Shown here: in pieces, positions 8,690 to 15,676 of the stretch
Position numbering within the stretch: position 1 is the first letter of the stretch
Layout: every line of letters starts with the position of its first letter
Origin: Mycolicibacterium porcinum
GTDB lineage: Bacteria > Actinomycetota > Actinomycetes > Mycobacteriales > Mycobacteriaceae
DNA length: 64,000 nucleotides
Assembly (NCBI GenBank): GCA_002086835.1
Contig: MVIG01000009.1
Coordinates: 62,001-126,000, forward strand
Reading direction: 5' to 3'
Made by a program: the position numbers and the translations under genes
Notes under the pieces: model-generated
Database searches by the model: none
The model's input: the letters and a program-made list of their open reading frames with translations, nothing else
Told to the model about the DNA's origin: nothing

Positions 8690-9250
8690 TCATTTGCGCT
8701 CCTTCTCAATCGTGATGCCCAGAGTGCGGGCCTTTTCGCGAGCCAGCGGGGTCAGCACTGCCTTGCGGCCGAGCACGAGCGTGCCTCCGGCCATGTCGGC
8801 GATGTGCCGTTCGGTGACGGCACCGGCTTCGATGCGCCGGCTGGCACCGCCGCCGGAGGCTCGGGTGGCCCCGGCCAGCCGGAAGCTGAGCCGGCCGGCC
8901 TTGAGGTCCGCGCGGGTCTTCGGGCTTTCGAAGAGCCGCAAGAGCTTTCGGACGAAATTGTCGAGGTCGCGGTCATTGGTCAGCTGCACGGTCTCGGTGC
9001 GGTTCTTGCCCTCGACGGCGCGCGGGCCGGTGGGCTCCACGCCGAACTGGTGGGCCACCGTCGGCGGGGCCGACAATCCGGCTTGCGTCGGCGGGGCCGA
9101 CAATCCGGCTTGCGTCGGAGCTGGAGCCGGGGCCGGTGGTGGGGGGACAGCCACCGGCCCCGGAGTCTTGGCGGTAGCCCGAACATCCCGAACGGCCTCC
9201 CGTACCACCTCACGCACCAGGGCGCGCAGTTCGTCCCTGTTGATGCTCAT
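8690..9250 (-). CDS. RMM-associated protein with encapsulation-type N-terminal helix and proline-rich repeat linker, 186 aa
   Basis: No enzyme motif is visible. Residues 1-27 form an amphipathic helix (DELRALVREVVREAV) of the sort that docks cargo to BMC shells. Residues ~28-65 are a Pro/Ala linker with a 9-residue tandem repeat (PTQAGLSAP). Residues ~75-186 form a basic domain ending LTPLAREKARTLGITIEKE. That ending resembles the 'ITPLAREyAkekGI' signature found at the ends of several BMC-associated proteins (EutQ-like and others). Its place among shell genes, with a 4-bp overlap with BMC-T, points to a scaffold or shell-core adaptor. Function is inferred. Confidence 0.8.
   Translation of the reverse strand: MSINRDELRALVREVVREAVRDVRATAKTPGPVAVPPPPAPAPAPTQAGLSAPPTQAGLSAPPTVAHQFGVEPTGPRAVEGKNRTETVQLTNDRDLDNFVRKLLRLFESPKTRADLKAGRLSFRLAGATRASGGGASRRIEAGAVTERHIADMAGGTLVLGRKAVLTPLAREKARTLGITIEKERK
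9061..9118. repeat. 27-bp tandem repeat, two full copies, coding a 9-residue linker repeat
   Basis: The unit at 9061-9087 is repeated identically at 9088-9114, followed by 4 bases of a third copy. It is in frame in the proline-rich linker of the RMM-associated protein and encodes PTQAGLSAP. Identity at DNA level implies recent slippage and therefore likely length variation between strains. Confidence 0.95.
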
Positions 9251-9852
9251 GCAGTCGCCCTCGCCAGCGCGTCCTGGGCCGCCTCGGCCGCGGTACGGAC
9301 ATCGGCTTCGGTACCGGAGAGGTAGACGCGGCCGGTGGCGCCGATCATCCGGAAGTCGACCACCTTGATGTCGGCGGCCTTCTCGGCTTCGTTGGTGGCC
9401 AGGATGGCGTAGGACGCGGGGGCCACTTCGAGCACGAACAGTGACTCGCCCGGCAGCACCATCGAGCCGATCTTGTTGCGGTTGATCAGGAATGCGTGCT
9501 GGTGGTCGACGCTGGAGATGATGCGTGAGGCCAGCACGTTCGGTTGCACCGCGCTTCCGGTGTTGCCGCCGAGCTCGTCCAGTGCGGCGTCGGCGGCCGC
9601 CTTGACCGCGCCGGTCTCACCGTGGAATTCCAGGTAGCCGAATTGCCGCTCTACCACCAGGATTCCGGCCTTGACCTCGGCATGCTTGAGGGCGACGTCG
9701 GTGACGCCCTCGATGTCCAGACCGGGTGCCACCTCGATGATCTGGGCCGCCTGGTTGGCGCGGGGAAGCGCGCCCTTGATCCAGGTGCCCAGATACGACA
9801 TGGTCTGCGGTTGCAGCCGGTCGATGAAGATGAAGGAACGAAGTTCAGCCAC
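9247..9852 (-). CDS. BMC-T (tandem-domain) microcompartment shell protein, 201 aa
   Basis: Second tandem-BMC shell protein. It shares the pattern of the 220-residue paralogue: APGLDIEGVTDVALKHA and VERQFGYLEFHGETGAVKAA in the first half, then NRNKIGSMVLPGESLFVLEV and MIGATGRVYLSG in the second. It lacks the ~20-residue N-terminal extension of the paralogue. It starts 4 bp after the aldehyde dehydrogenase stop and its last codons overlap the next start by 4 bp. It is placed directly after the cargo enzyme genes, so it may be the main trimer near the core. Confidence 0.93.
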   Translation of the reverse strand: MAELRSFIFIDRLQPQTMSYLGTWIKGALPRANQAAQIIEVAPGLDIEGVTDVALKHAEVKAGILVVERQFGYLEFHGETGAVKAAADAALDELGGNTGSAVQPNVLASRIISSVDHQHAFLINRNKIGSMVLPGESLFVLEVAPASYAILATNEAEKAADIKVVDFRMIGATGRVYLSGTEADVRTAAEAAQDALARATA

Positions 9853-9856
9853 AGCC

Positions 9857-11410
9857 CTACCTCTTGATCAGTTGTGCGAGTTCTTCGGCGACCAGCGCGC
9901 GCAACTCCGCACGCAGCGCGTCCAGGCCCAGTTCGGTTGAGCGCGCCGGTGTGGACCGGCGTGGTGCAGTCCTCGCTTGAGAAGCACCACCGTTGCGGTC
10001 ATTGGAGGCGCGCGGATACTCCGGCACCGGCCCAGCCGGCGAGTGCCACGGGTTGATACCGGCGAAATTGCCCATGGGCACGGCGGAATCGCTGTTGTAG
10101 GCGATCCGGGCCCAGTTGATCAGGTTCTGCGGTTGCAGGTTCTCCCCGATCGAACTGCGGCCGACGAATCCGGTGCCGATCGTCATGGACGGCGCCAAAT
10201 TGGTCTCCAGCCCGGAGCTGCCGGTGCTGTTGCCGACGTTGACCGAGACCCGCAGTACGGGTACCTGGGCGGCGAAATCGGTGATCACCGAGGGATTCTC
10301 GCTGTGGATGGCCGCCGAGTGACCGGCGCCGCCGATCCGCACCACTGCCCGGGCGGCCCGGATGCCCCGCGCGGCGTCGGCGGCGGTGGTCAGACCGAGC
10401 ACCGGGGACAGCTTCTCGTGGGCCAGCATCTCCTCGGTGATCACGTCGCTGAACGGCGCGATCAGCACCCGGGTCTTGGGGGTGACCCGCAGCCCGGCCT
10501 GCCCGGCGATCCAGGCGGCGTCGCGGCCCACCACGTCGGTGTTGAGGTGGCCGTCGGCGAACATGTAGGCCCGCAGCCGTCGTGCGCCGTCCTCGTCGAG
10601 GATGTGCGCGCCGGCGCGGGTCAGCGCACCCTTGAGCTTGTCGGCGATCGCGTCCTCGGCGATCAGGACCGATTCGTTGGTGCACAGCACCGAGTTGTCG
10701 AAGGCCTTGCTGTCCACGATCCGCTTGGCGGCCGCGTTGATATCGGCGCTGGCCTCGACGAACACCGGGACATTGCCGGGTCCGACCCCGAGTGCGGGGT
10801 TGCCGGACGAGTACGCGGCCCGCACGACCCCGGTGCCCCCGGTCGCGACGATGACGTCGGTGCGCTGGTCGGCCATGAGCGCCTGGACGAGCGGGATCGA
10901 CGGTTCCTCGACCACCTGGACGATGCCGTCCGGCGCACCGGCCGCCACGGCCGCCTCGGCGAGCAGCCTGGCCGCATCGGCCGAGCACTGCTTGGCCCGC
11001 GGGTGCGGGGCGACGACGACGGCGTTTCGGGTCATCAGCGCCAGGATCACCTTGAAGTACACCGTGGCAACGGGATTGGTGGTCGGCGTCAGTGCCAGCA
11101 CCACCCCCGCGGGCCGGGGCAGCTCGACGATCTTGCTGGCTTCGTCGACGCGCGGCGACACAAAATCTTCGCCCCGGTAGTAGTCGACGATGCCGCGCGA
11201 GCAGGCCCGGTTCTTGGTGACCTTGTCGGCCACCACGCCCATCCCGGTCTCGGCCACCGCCTCTGCGGCGAACCGCTCGGCTGCCGAGTAGGCGGCGTCG
11301 GCCACCGCGTTGACGATCTCGGTTACCGCGGTCGCGTCGTAGTCGGCGTATGCCGCCGCGGCCCACCGGGCCCGCTCCAGCATGTGGCCGGCCTGTGCGG
11401 TACTGGTCAT
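9857..11410 (-). CDS. CoA-acylating aldehyde dehydrogenase (PduP/EutE-type) with C-terminal encapsulation helix, 517 aa
   Basis: Converts an aldehyde (probably propionaldehyde) to its acyl-CoA with NAD+ inside the shell. The active-site cysteine lies in NSVLCTNES (Cys243) and the nucleotide site at ATGGTGVV; the overall layout is PduP/EutE. After the fold ends (~465) there is a Ser/Arg/Pro-rich linker, then an amphipathic C-terminal helix (ELGLDALRAELRALVAEEL) that looks like an encapsulation peptide. Most PduP proteins carry this helix at the N-terminus, so the C-terminal position is notable. The ATG overlaps the stop of the upstream gene (ATGA). Confidence 0.94.
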   Translation of the reverse strand: MTSTAQAGHMLERARWAAAAYADYDATAVTEIVNAVADAAYSAAERFAAEAVAETGMGVVADKVTKNRACSRGIVDYYRGEDFVSPRVDEASKIVELPRPAGVVLALTPTTNPVATVYFKVILALMTRNAVVVAPHPRAKQCSADAARLLAEAAVAAGAPDGIVQVVEEPSIPLVQALMADQRTDVIVATGGTGVVRAAYSSGNPALGVGPGNVPVFVEASADINAAAKRIVDSKAFDNSVLCTNESVLIAEDAIADKLKGALTRAGAHILDEDGARRLRAYMFADGHLNTDVVGRDAAWIAGQAGLRVTPKTRVLIAPFSDVITEEMLAHEKLSPVLGLTTAADAARGIRAARAVVRIGGAGHSAAIHSENPSVITDFAAQVPVLRVSVNVGNSTGSSGLETNLAPSMTIGTGFVGRSSIGENLQPQNLINWARIAYNSDSAVPMGNFAGINPWHSPAGPVPEYPRASNDRNGGASQARTAPRRSTPARSTELGLDALRAELRALVAEELAQLIKR

Positions 11411-12687
11411 GATGCTTTACGTCCTCTCACGACGGTCTCGGCCCTGGCCACCGCGACGGCGAGGCGGTCCAGGACGTCCTCGCAGAGCTCGCGCGAGAGC
11501 AGCAGACCAGGTTTGAATTGCAGGACACGGGGATCCAGCGTCGAGAAGATCGCCCACACGCCGTTCTCGTAGAGTTCCCGCATCACGAACTTGGCGCCTT
11601 CGGGGTGATCGAATTCCAGACCGATCACCACACCGTTCTGCCGGATGCCGACGAACCAGTCCGGATGGTCGGCCTGGATGCGCTGCAGCCCTTGGTCGAA
11701 GATGTCGGCGATGTAATGCACCATCGAGCGCACCTCGGGCCGGGTGGAGATCTCGAGTGTCTTCAGCGCGGCGACGCAGCCCAGCTCGGCGCCGCCGAAC
11801 GTGGAGATGTGGCCGAAGCCGTCCTCATCGAGCCACTTGGCGGCGCGATCGCTGAGCAGGGCCGCGGTGATGGGGTACATGCCGCCGGACAGGCCCTTGC
11901 CGGTCACCAGGATGTCGGGCTCGATGCCGTGTTTGGTGATGCACCACAGTTCACCGGTGCGCATCAGACCGGTCTGTACCTCGTCGGCGATGTACAGGGT
12001 TCCGTGCTTCTCGGTGATGGCCTTGACGGCTTCCAGGTAACCCGGTGCGGGAAGCGGGAATCCGTAGGTGGCCGGGATGGTCTCCATGATCACCGCGGCG
12101 ACGTCGCCGGGGGCCAGGACCCGTTCCATCGCTTCGATGTCGTTGAACGGCACCTGCAGGAACTCGTCGGGCTGGTCGGCCAGGAAGAACTTGGCGAACC
12201 GGTCGTCGCCGGTGGCGACGGCCAGGCCGGTGTGGCCGTGGTACGCCTTGACGATCGAGACGATCTTGCGGCGTTTGGTGGCGTGCCGGGCGCTCTTGAG
12301 TGCGATGTCGATCGCCTCGCCGCCTCCCGAGCCGTACGCCACCTTCGTGATCGACGCCGGCGCGGTCTCCACCAGGCGCTGCGCCAGGGCGGTGCGGGCC
12401 ACCGACGGAAAGTGGTGGTTTCCGACGTCGAAATGCTCCATGCCCTCGGTAATCGCCTGCATCACTTCGGGATTGCGGTGCCCGAGGTTGTAGGTGCCGC
12501 CGTTGAGGTGCAGATCGATCAGGCGGCGGCCGCCCATGTCCCACAGGAAATACCCTTCGCGGCGGTCGATCACCAGATCGACACCGGTATCAGTCCAGAA
12601 CTGTGTCTTGTCTGGATTCCAGAACGTCTTCGCCTTGTCCAGCACTTCGGCTTTGGACTCGAACGTGAACGTGCCGTAGTCGTACAT
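11407..12687 (-). CDS. Class III aminotransferase-like PLP enzyme, probable aminoalcohol-phosphate phospholyase, 426 aa
   Basis: Fold-type I, class III PLP enzyme: Asp235 (ADEVQTG) and the Schiff-base Lys264 (VTGKGLSGG) are intact. In RMM loci this protein is thought to act as a phospholyase rather than a transaminase, turning phosphorylated 1-amino-2-propanol into propionaldehyde, ammonia and phosphate. That role is supported here by the adjacent APH kinase and CoA-acylating aldehyde dehydrogenase. It is the first gene of the operon, 183 bp from the divergent permease. A simple omega-transaminase cannot be excluded. Confidence 0.88.
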   Translation of the reverse strand: MYDYGTFTFESKAEVLDKAKTFWNPDKTQFWTDTGVDLVIDRREGYFLWDMGGRRLIDLHLNGGTYNLGHRNPEVMQAITEGMEHFDVGNHHFPSVARTALAQRLVETAPASITKVAYGSGGGEAIDIALKSARHATKRRKIVSIVKAYHGHTGLAVATGDDRFAKFFLADQPDEFLQVPFNDIEAMERVLAPGDVAAVIMETIPATYGFPLPAPGYLEAVKAITEKHGTLYIADEVQTGLMRTGELWCITKHGIEPDILVTGKGLSGGMYPITAALLSDRAAKWLDEDGFGHISTFGGAELGCVAALKTLEISTRPEVRSMVHYIADIFDQGLQRIQADHPDWFVGIRQNGVVIGLEFDHPEGAKFVMRELYENGVWAIFSTLDPRVLQFKPGLLLSRELCEDVLDRLAVAVARAETVVRGRKAS

Positions 12688-12741
12688 GCGGCTCCCTCTC
12701 CAGCTATCCGGTAGCTGTGATGGGCCTCACCGTAAACGGTC

Positions 12742-12765
12742 GCAACCATTTATGTCAATGGTTGC
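12742..12765. promoter_or_regulatory. Perfect 8-bp inverted repeat in divergent promoter
   Basis: GCAACCAT and ATGGTTGC are exact reverse complements separated by TTATGTCA. It is too AT-rich in the loop and too far from any gene end to be a terminator, so a protein-binding site is more likely. It differs in sequence from the GntR-type motif, which suggests a second regulator. Confidence 0.5.
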
Positions 12766-12787
12766 AGAAAGTGCTTGCCAATCGGTT

Positions 12788-12800
12788 TTGGTAGTGCCAA
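12788..12800. promoter_or_regulatory. Candidate GntR operator near the permease promoter
   Basis: TTGGTAGTGCCAA matches the site at gntR (TTGGTACAGCCAA) in 11 of 13 positions, including both inverted arms. It is followed at once by TATACG, a possible -10 for the permease. A shared site at the two ends of the locus fits one local repressor controlling uptake, catabolism and itself. Confidence 0.55.
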
Positions 12801-12870
12801 TATACGTAGGTCCGTCTGTGGCCCAGGCCACATCGGGCATCCCACTGTTACCTGGAAGGTATCCCGCTAG

Positions 12871-14406
12871 ATGACCGATCAAGCTGTCGCCGGGAGTGAA
12901 GACACAGCTCACGACGTCCAGAGACTGAAACGCAACGCCGTAGGTACTGTCGGCGTCATCTTCATGGCGGTCGCGACTGCCGCCCCGATCACGGCAATGG
13001 TCGGCAACGTCCCGATTGCCGTCGGCTTCGGAAATGGTTCGCACGCACCGGCCGGCTACATCGTCGCAACCGTTGTCCTCGGCCTCTTCGCGGTCGGCTA
13101 CGCGACCATGGCCAAGCACATCACCACCACCGGCGCTTTCTACGGCTACATCTCCCACGGGTTGGGCCGGGTGGTCGGCATGGCCAGCGGCGGCTTGATC
13201 ACCATGGCCTACGTGGTGTTCGAGGCCTCGTTGATCGGGATCTTCTCGTTCTTCTTCCAGAACTTCATGCAGTCCCAACTGGGCATCCACATCCACTGGA
13301 TCATCCCGGCGCTGCTGATGCTGACGGTCAACGCGATCCTGACGTACTTCGACGTGAACTTGACCGCCAAGGTGCTCGGCGTGTTCCTGGTGACCGAGAT
13401 CGTCATGCTCGCGCTCGGCGCGCTGGCGGTGCTGGTCAAGGGCGGAGGCCCGCAGGGCTTCGCGGTCGCCGAGACCATCAACCCCATCGGGGCTTTCTCG
13501 CCGGCAGCCGGAATCGCCGGTGCCAGTGCCGGATTGGGCCTGTTCTTCGCGTTCTGGTCGTGGGTCGGCTTCGAATCGACCGCGATGTACGGCGAGGAGT
13601 CGCGCAACCCGAAGAAGATCATCCCCCGGGCCACGATGCTAAGTGTCGTCGGAGTCGGTCTGTTCTACGTGTTCGTGTCCTGGATGGCGATCGCAGGCAC
13701 GGGCCCGCAGCGGGCCGTGGAACTGGCGCAGGATGCGTCCACGTCCTCGGAGATCTTCTTCGGCCCGGTGCGCAGCACCTACGGTGAATGGGCGATCACG
13801 ATGTTCAACATCCTGCTGGTCACCGGGTCATTCGCGTGCGGCATGGCATTCCACAACTGTGCTTCGCGCTATCTGTACGCACTCGGTCGTGAAGGCCTGT
13901 CCAAGGGACTTCAGAAGACCATCGGCGCAACACATCCCACGCATGGATCGCCCTACATCGCGTCGTTCGTGCAGAGCGGGATCACGCTGGTGATCATCCT
14001 GGCATTCCTGTTCGCCGGGATGGATCCCTATGTGCACATGTACACGCTGCTGGCGATCCTTGGCACCATGGCGATCCTGATCGTGCAGTCACTGTGCGCC
14101 TTCTCGGTGATCAGCTACTTCCACATCCGCAAGAACCACCCGGTGTCCAAGCACTGGTTCAAGACACTGATCGCCCCCGGGCTCGGTGGGATCGGCATGC
14201 TCTACGTCGTCTACCTGCTGTGGGAACACAAGGACGCCGCGGCGGGGACGGCCTCGGGCACCCTGCTGTTCAAGCTGACCCCGTGGATCGTGGTGGGAAT
14301 CTTCGTCCTTGGCGCGAGCATGGCCACCTACTTCAAGCTGCGCGATCCGCGCCGCTACGAGTTGATCGGCCGGATCGTGTTCGAGGACAACGTTGTTCGA
14401 GACTAG
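12871..14406 (+). CDS. APC-superfamily amino acid/amine permease, 511 aa
   Basis: About 12-13 membrane helices. The first-helix motif (VGVIFMAVATAAPITAM), the SGGL/GGAFY-type loop (TTTGAFYGYIS) and the conserved FFAFWSWVGFESTAMYGEE segment of APC carriers are present. It is divergent from the microcompartment operon across a shared regulatory region. In RMM loci a permease of this type is the expected importer of the aminoalcohol. It ends with TAG immediately followed by the ATG of a small gene, so the two are probably cotranscribed. Substrate inferred from context. Confidence 0.92.
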   Translation: MTDQAVAGSEDTAHDVQRLKRNAVGTVGVIFMAVATAAPITAMVGNVPIAVGFGNGSHAPAGYIVATVVLGLFAVGYATMAKHITTTGAFYGYISHGLGRVVGMASGGLITMAYVVFEASLIGIFSFFFQNFMQSQLGIHIHWIIPALLMLTVNAILTYFDVNLTAKVLGVFLVTEIVMLALGALAVLVKGGGPQGFAVAETINPIGAFSPAAGIAGASAGLGLFFAFWSWVGFESTAMYGEESRNPKKIIPRATMLSVVGVGLFYVFVSWMAIAGTGPQRAVELAQDASTSSEIFFGPVRSTYGEWAITMFNILLVTGSFACGMAFHNCASRYLYALGREGLSKGLQKTIGATHPTHGSPYIASFVQSGITLVIILAFLFAGMDPYVHMYTLLAILGTMAILIVQSLCAFSVISYFHIRKNHPVSKHWFKTLIAPGLGGIGMLYVVYLLWEHKDAAAGTASGTLLFKLTPWIVVGIFVLGASMATYFKLRDPRRYELIGRIVFEDNVVRD

Positions 14407-14652
14407 ATGGAATCGTACGATCGCGAGTTGCTGAAGTTTGTCCTCGCGTGGGCTCCCTATGGGGGTCCGCGCGAGGACGACGTTTGGCTGGAGTTCGGGA
14501 TGACCGCCGAGCAGTTGTGTGTCCGGTTCGCCAGGATCGTCTCTGGTCAGATCGCCAGGGCCAGGGCACTGTCAGCCCCCGACCGATGCCTGTTGGAACA
14601 TGCTTGCCGGTACCTGCGGCACCAGCGGGAATCAGGCGAACGCCGCGCGTAG
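14407..14652 (+). CDS. Small protein, DUF3263-like, 81 aa
   Basis: The ATG directly abuts the permease stop codon (TAGATG), so it is almost certainly translated with the permease. The pattern (DRELLKFVLAWAPYGGPREDDVWLEFGMTAEQL) recalls the DUF3263 family of small mycobacterial helical proteins, in which an ExxILxFErxWW...YaGakE... stretch precedes a GMSxxxY helix. It has two helices and no signal or membrane segment. Its last 21 bp overlap the convergent esterase. Function unknown. Confidence 0.65.
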   Translation: MESYDRELLKFVLAWAPYGGPREDDVWLEFGMTAEQLCVRFARIVSGQIARARALSAPDRCLLEHACRYLRHQRESGERRA

Positions 14653-15534
14653 CCGCGCGCACTGGCTTGCCATGAAGGCCTGGGCCACCGGGGTTTTCGC
14701 GGCGATCTGGTCGAAGCCGTGGAACGCCCCGTACACCTCCTCCACCTGGCAGTCGACGCCGGCGGCGCGCAGGCGTTCGGCGTAGGCCAGGTCTTCGTCG
14801 TGGAACAGGTCCAGGGTGCCGACACCGATCCAGGCCGGCGGCAGCCCGGCCAGGTCCTCCCGACGGCCCGGTACGGCGACGGCCGGATCGGCGCTGCCGA
14901 GGTAGGCCGACCAGCCGAACTTGTTGCTGCCCTGCGTCCACAGCCGGTGGCCGGGATTCTCCAGCTCCGGGCCCACCGACCGGTCGTCGAGCATCGGGTA
15001 CACGAGGATCTGCGCGGCAAGCGACACCTCACCGCGATCACGGGCCAGCAGTGCCAGGGCGGCCGCCAAACCGCCGCCTGCACTGGCGCCGGCAACCGCC
15101 ACCCGCGTGGAATCGACAGCGGGCAGTGCCGCGAGCCATTTCAGTGCGGCATAGCAGTCTTCCAGGCCGGCCGGGTAGGGGTTCTGCGGCGCCAGCCGGT
15201 ACTTGACCGCCGCCACGGTGGCGCCGAGTTCCTTGGCGAAGCGTCGGCACAGGGCGTCGTCCTGCGCCGGGCTGCCCAGTACGTACCCGCCGCCGTGGAT
15301 CCACAGCAGGGCCGGCGTCGGTTCGGTGACCCCGGTGGGCCGGAACAGTCGGACCCCGGCGCCGGAACTCAGGGTAAGTACCTCGACGTCCTTGGGTGTC
15401 TGCCGGTTCTGCAGCACCGTCAACCGTTGCAGCAGCGGCAGAGAACGCCTGGTCACCAGCTTGCGGGGGATGAAGCGGGCGATCCGTTCCAGGTCGGGGT
15501 GGAACGTAGGCCGGGCGTCTGTGCTTGAAGTCAC
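14632..15534 (-). CDS. lipW: LipW-like alpha/beta hydrolase (HSL family), 300 aa
   Basis: Esterase with oxyanion motif HGGGY, nucleophile motif GASAGGG, an Asp in VGTLDLFHDE and a His in AFHGFD, all in HSL-family order. GTG 15534 is preferred because it gives the length of mycobacterial LipW (~300 residues); ATG 15567 is possible. In M. tuberculosis lipW lies close to lipC, as here, which supports the name, but the family has many paralogues. It is convergent with the permease-linked small gene. Confidence 0.75.
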   Translation of the reverse strand: MTSSTDARPTFHPDLERIARFIPRKLVTRRSLPLLQRLTVLQNRQTPKDVEVLTLSSGAGVRLFRPTGVTEPTPALLWIHGGGYVLGSPAQDDALCRRFAKELGATVAAVKYRLAPQNPYPAGLEDCYAALKWLAALPAVDSTRVAVAGASAGGGLAAALALLARDRGEVSLAAQILVYPMLDDRSVGPELENPGHRLWTQGSNKFGWSAYLGSADPAVAVPGRREDLAGLPPAWIGVGTLDLFHDEDLAYAERLRAAGVDCQVEEVYGAFHGFDQIAAKTPVAQAFMASQCARLRAAFA

Positions 15535-15640
15535 AATTACCGTTCTACCGGGTGATCTCGGCGGCATGTCAACCAGGCCCTCCGTCGTCCATGTGCGCCG
15601 TTTGCCACGCCAGGGTCGGGCCTCGCGTCGCACCGCGACC

Positions 15641-15658
15641 CGCCGGTAGAAACCGGCG
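15641..15658. terminator. Short GC hairpin downstream of the acyl-CoA dehydrogenase gene
   Basis: CGCCGGT and ACCGGCG pair around a 4-base AGAA loop, 19 bp past the fadE stop on the minus strand. There is no U-tract, as usual in mycobacteria. It may separate fadE from the downstream esterase gene. Confidence 0.4.
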
Positions 15659-15676
15659 AGCCGGGCGAAAGACCCA

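Larger units (their letters stand above)
12688..12870. promoter_or_regulatory. Divergent promoter region between the microcompartment operon and the permease
   Basis: This 183-bp gap must carry both promoters. It holds four palindromes in order: CAGCTA-N5-TAGCTG (12701-12717), ACCGT-AA-ACGGT (12729-12740), GCAACCAT-N8-ATGGTTGC (12742-12765) and TTGG-TAGTG-CCAA (12788-12800). A TATACG box at 12801 could be a -10 for the permease. Exact transcription starts are not readable. Confidence 0.75.
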
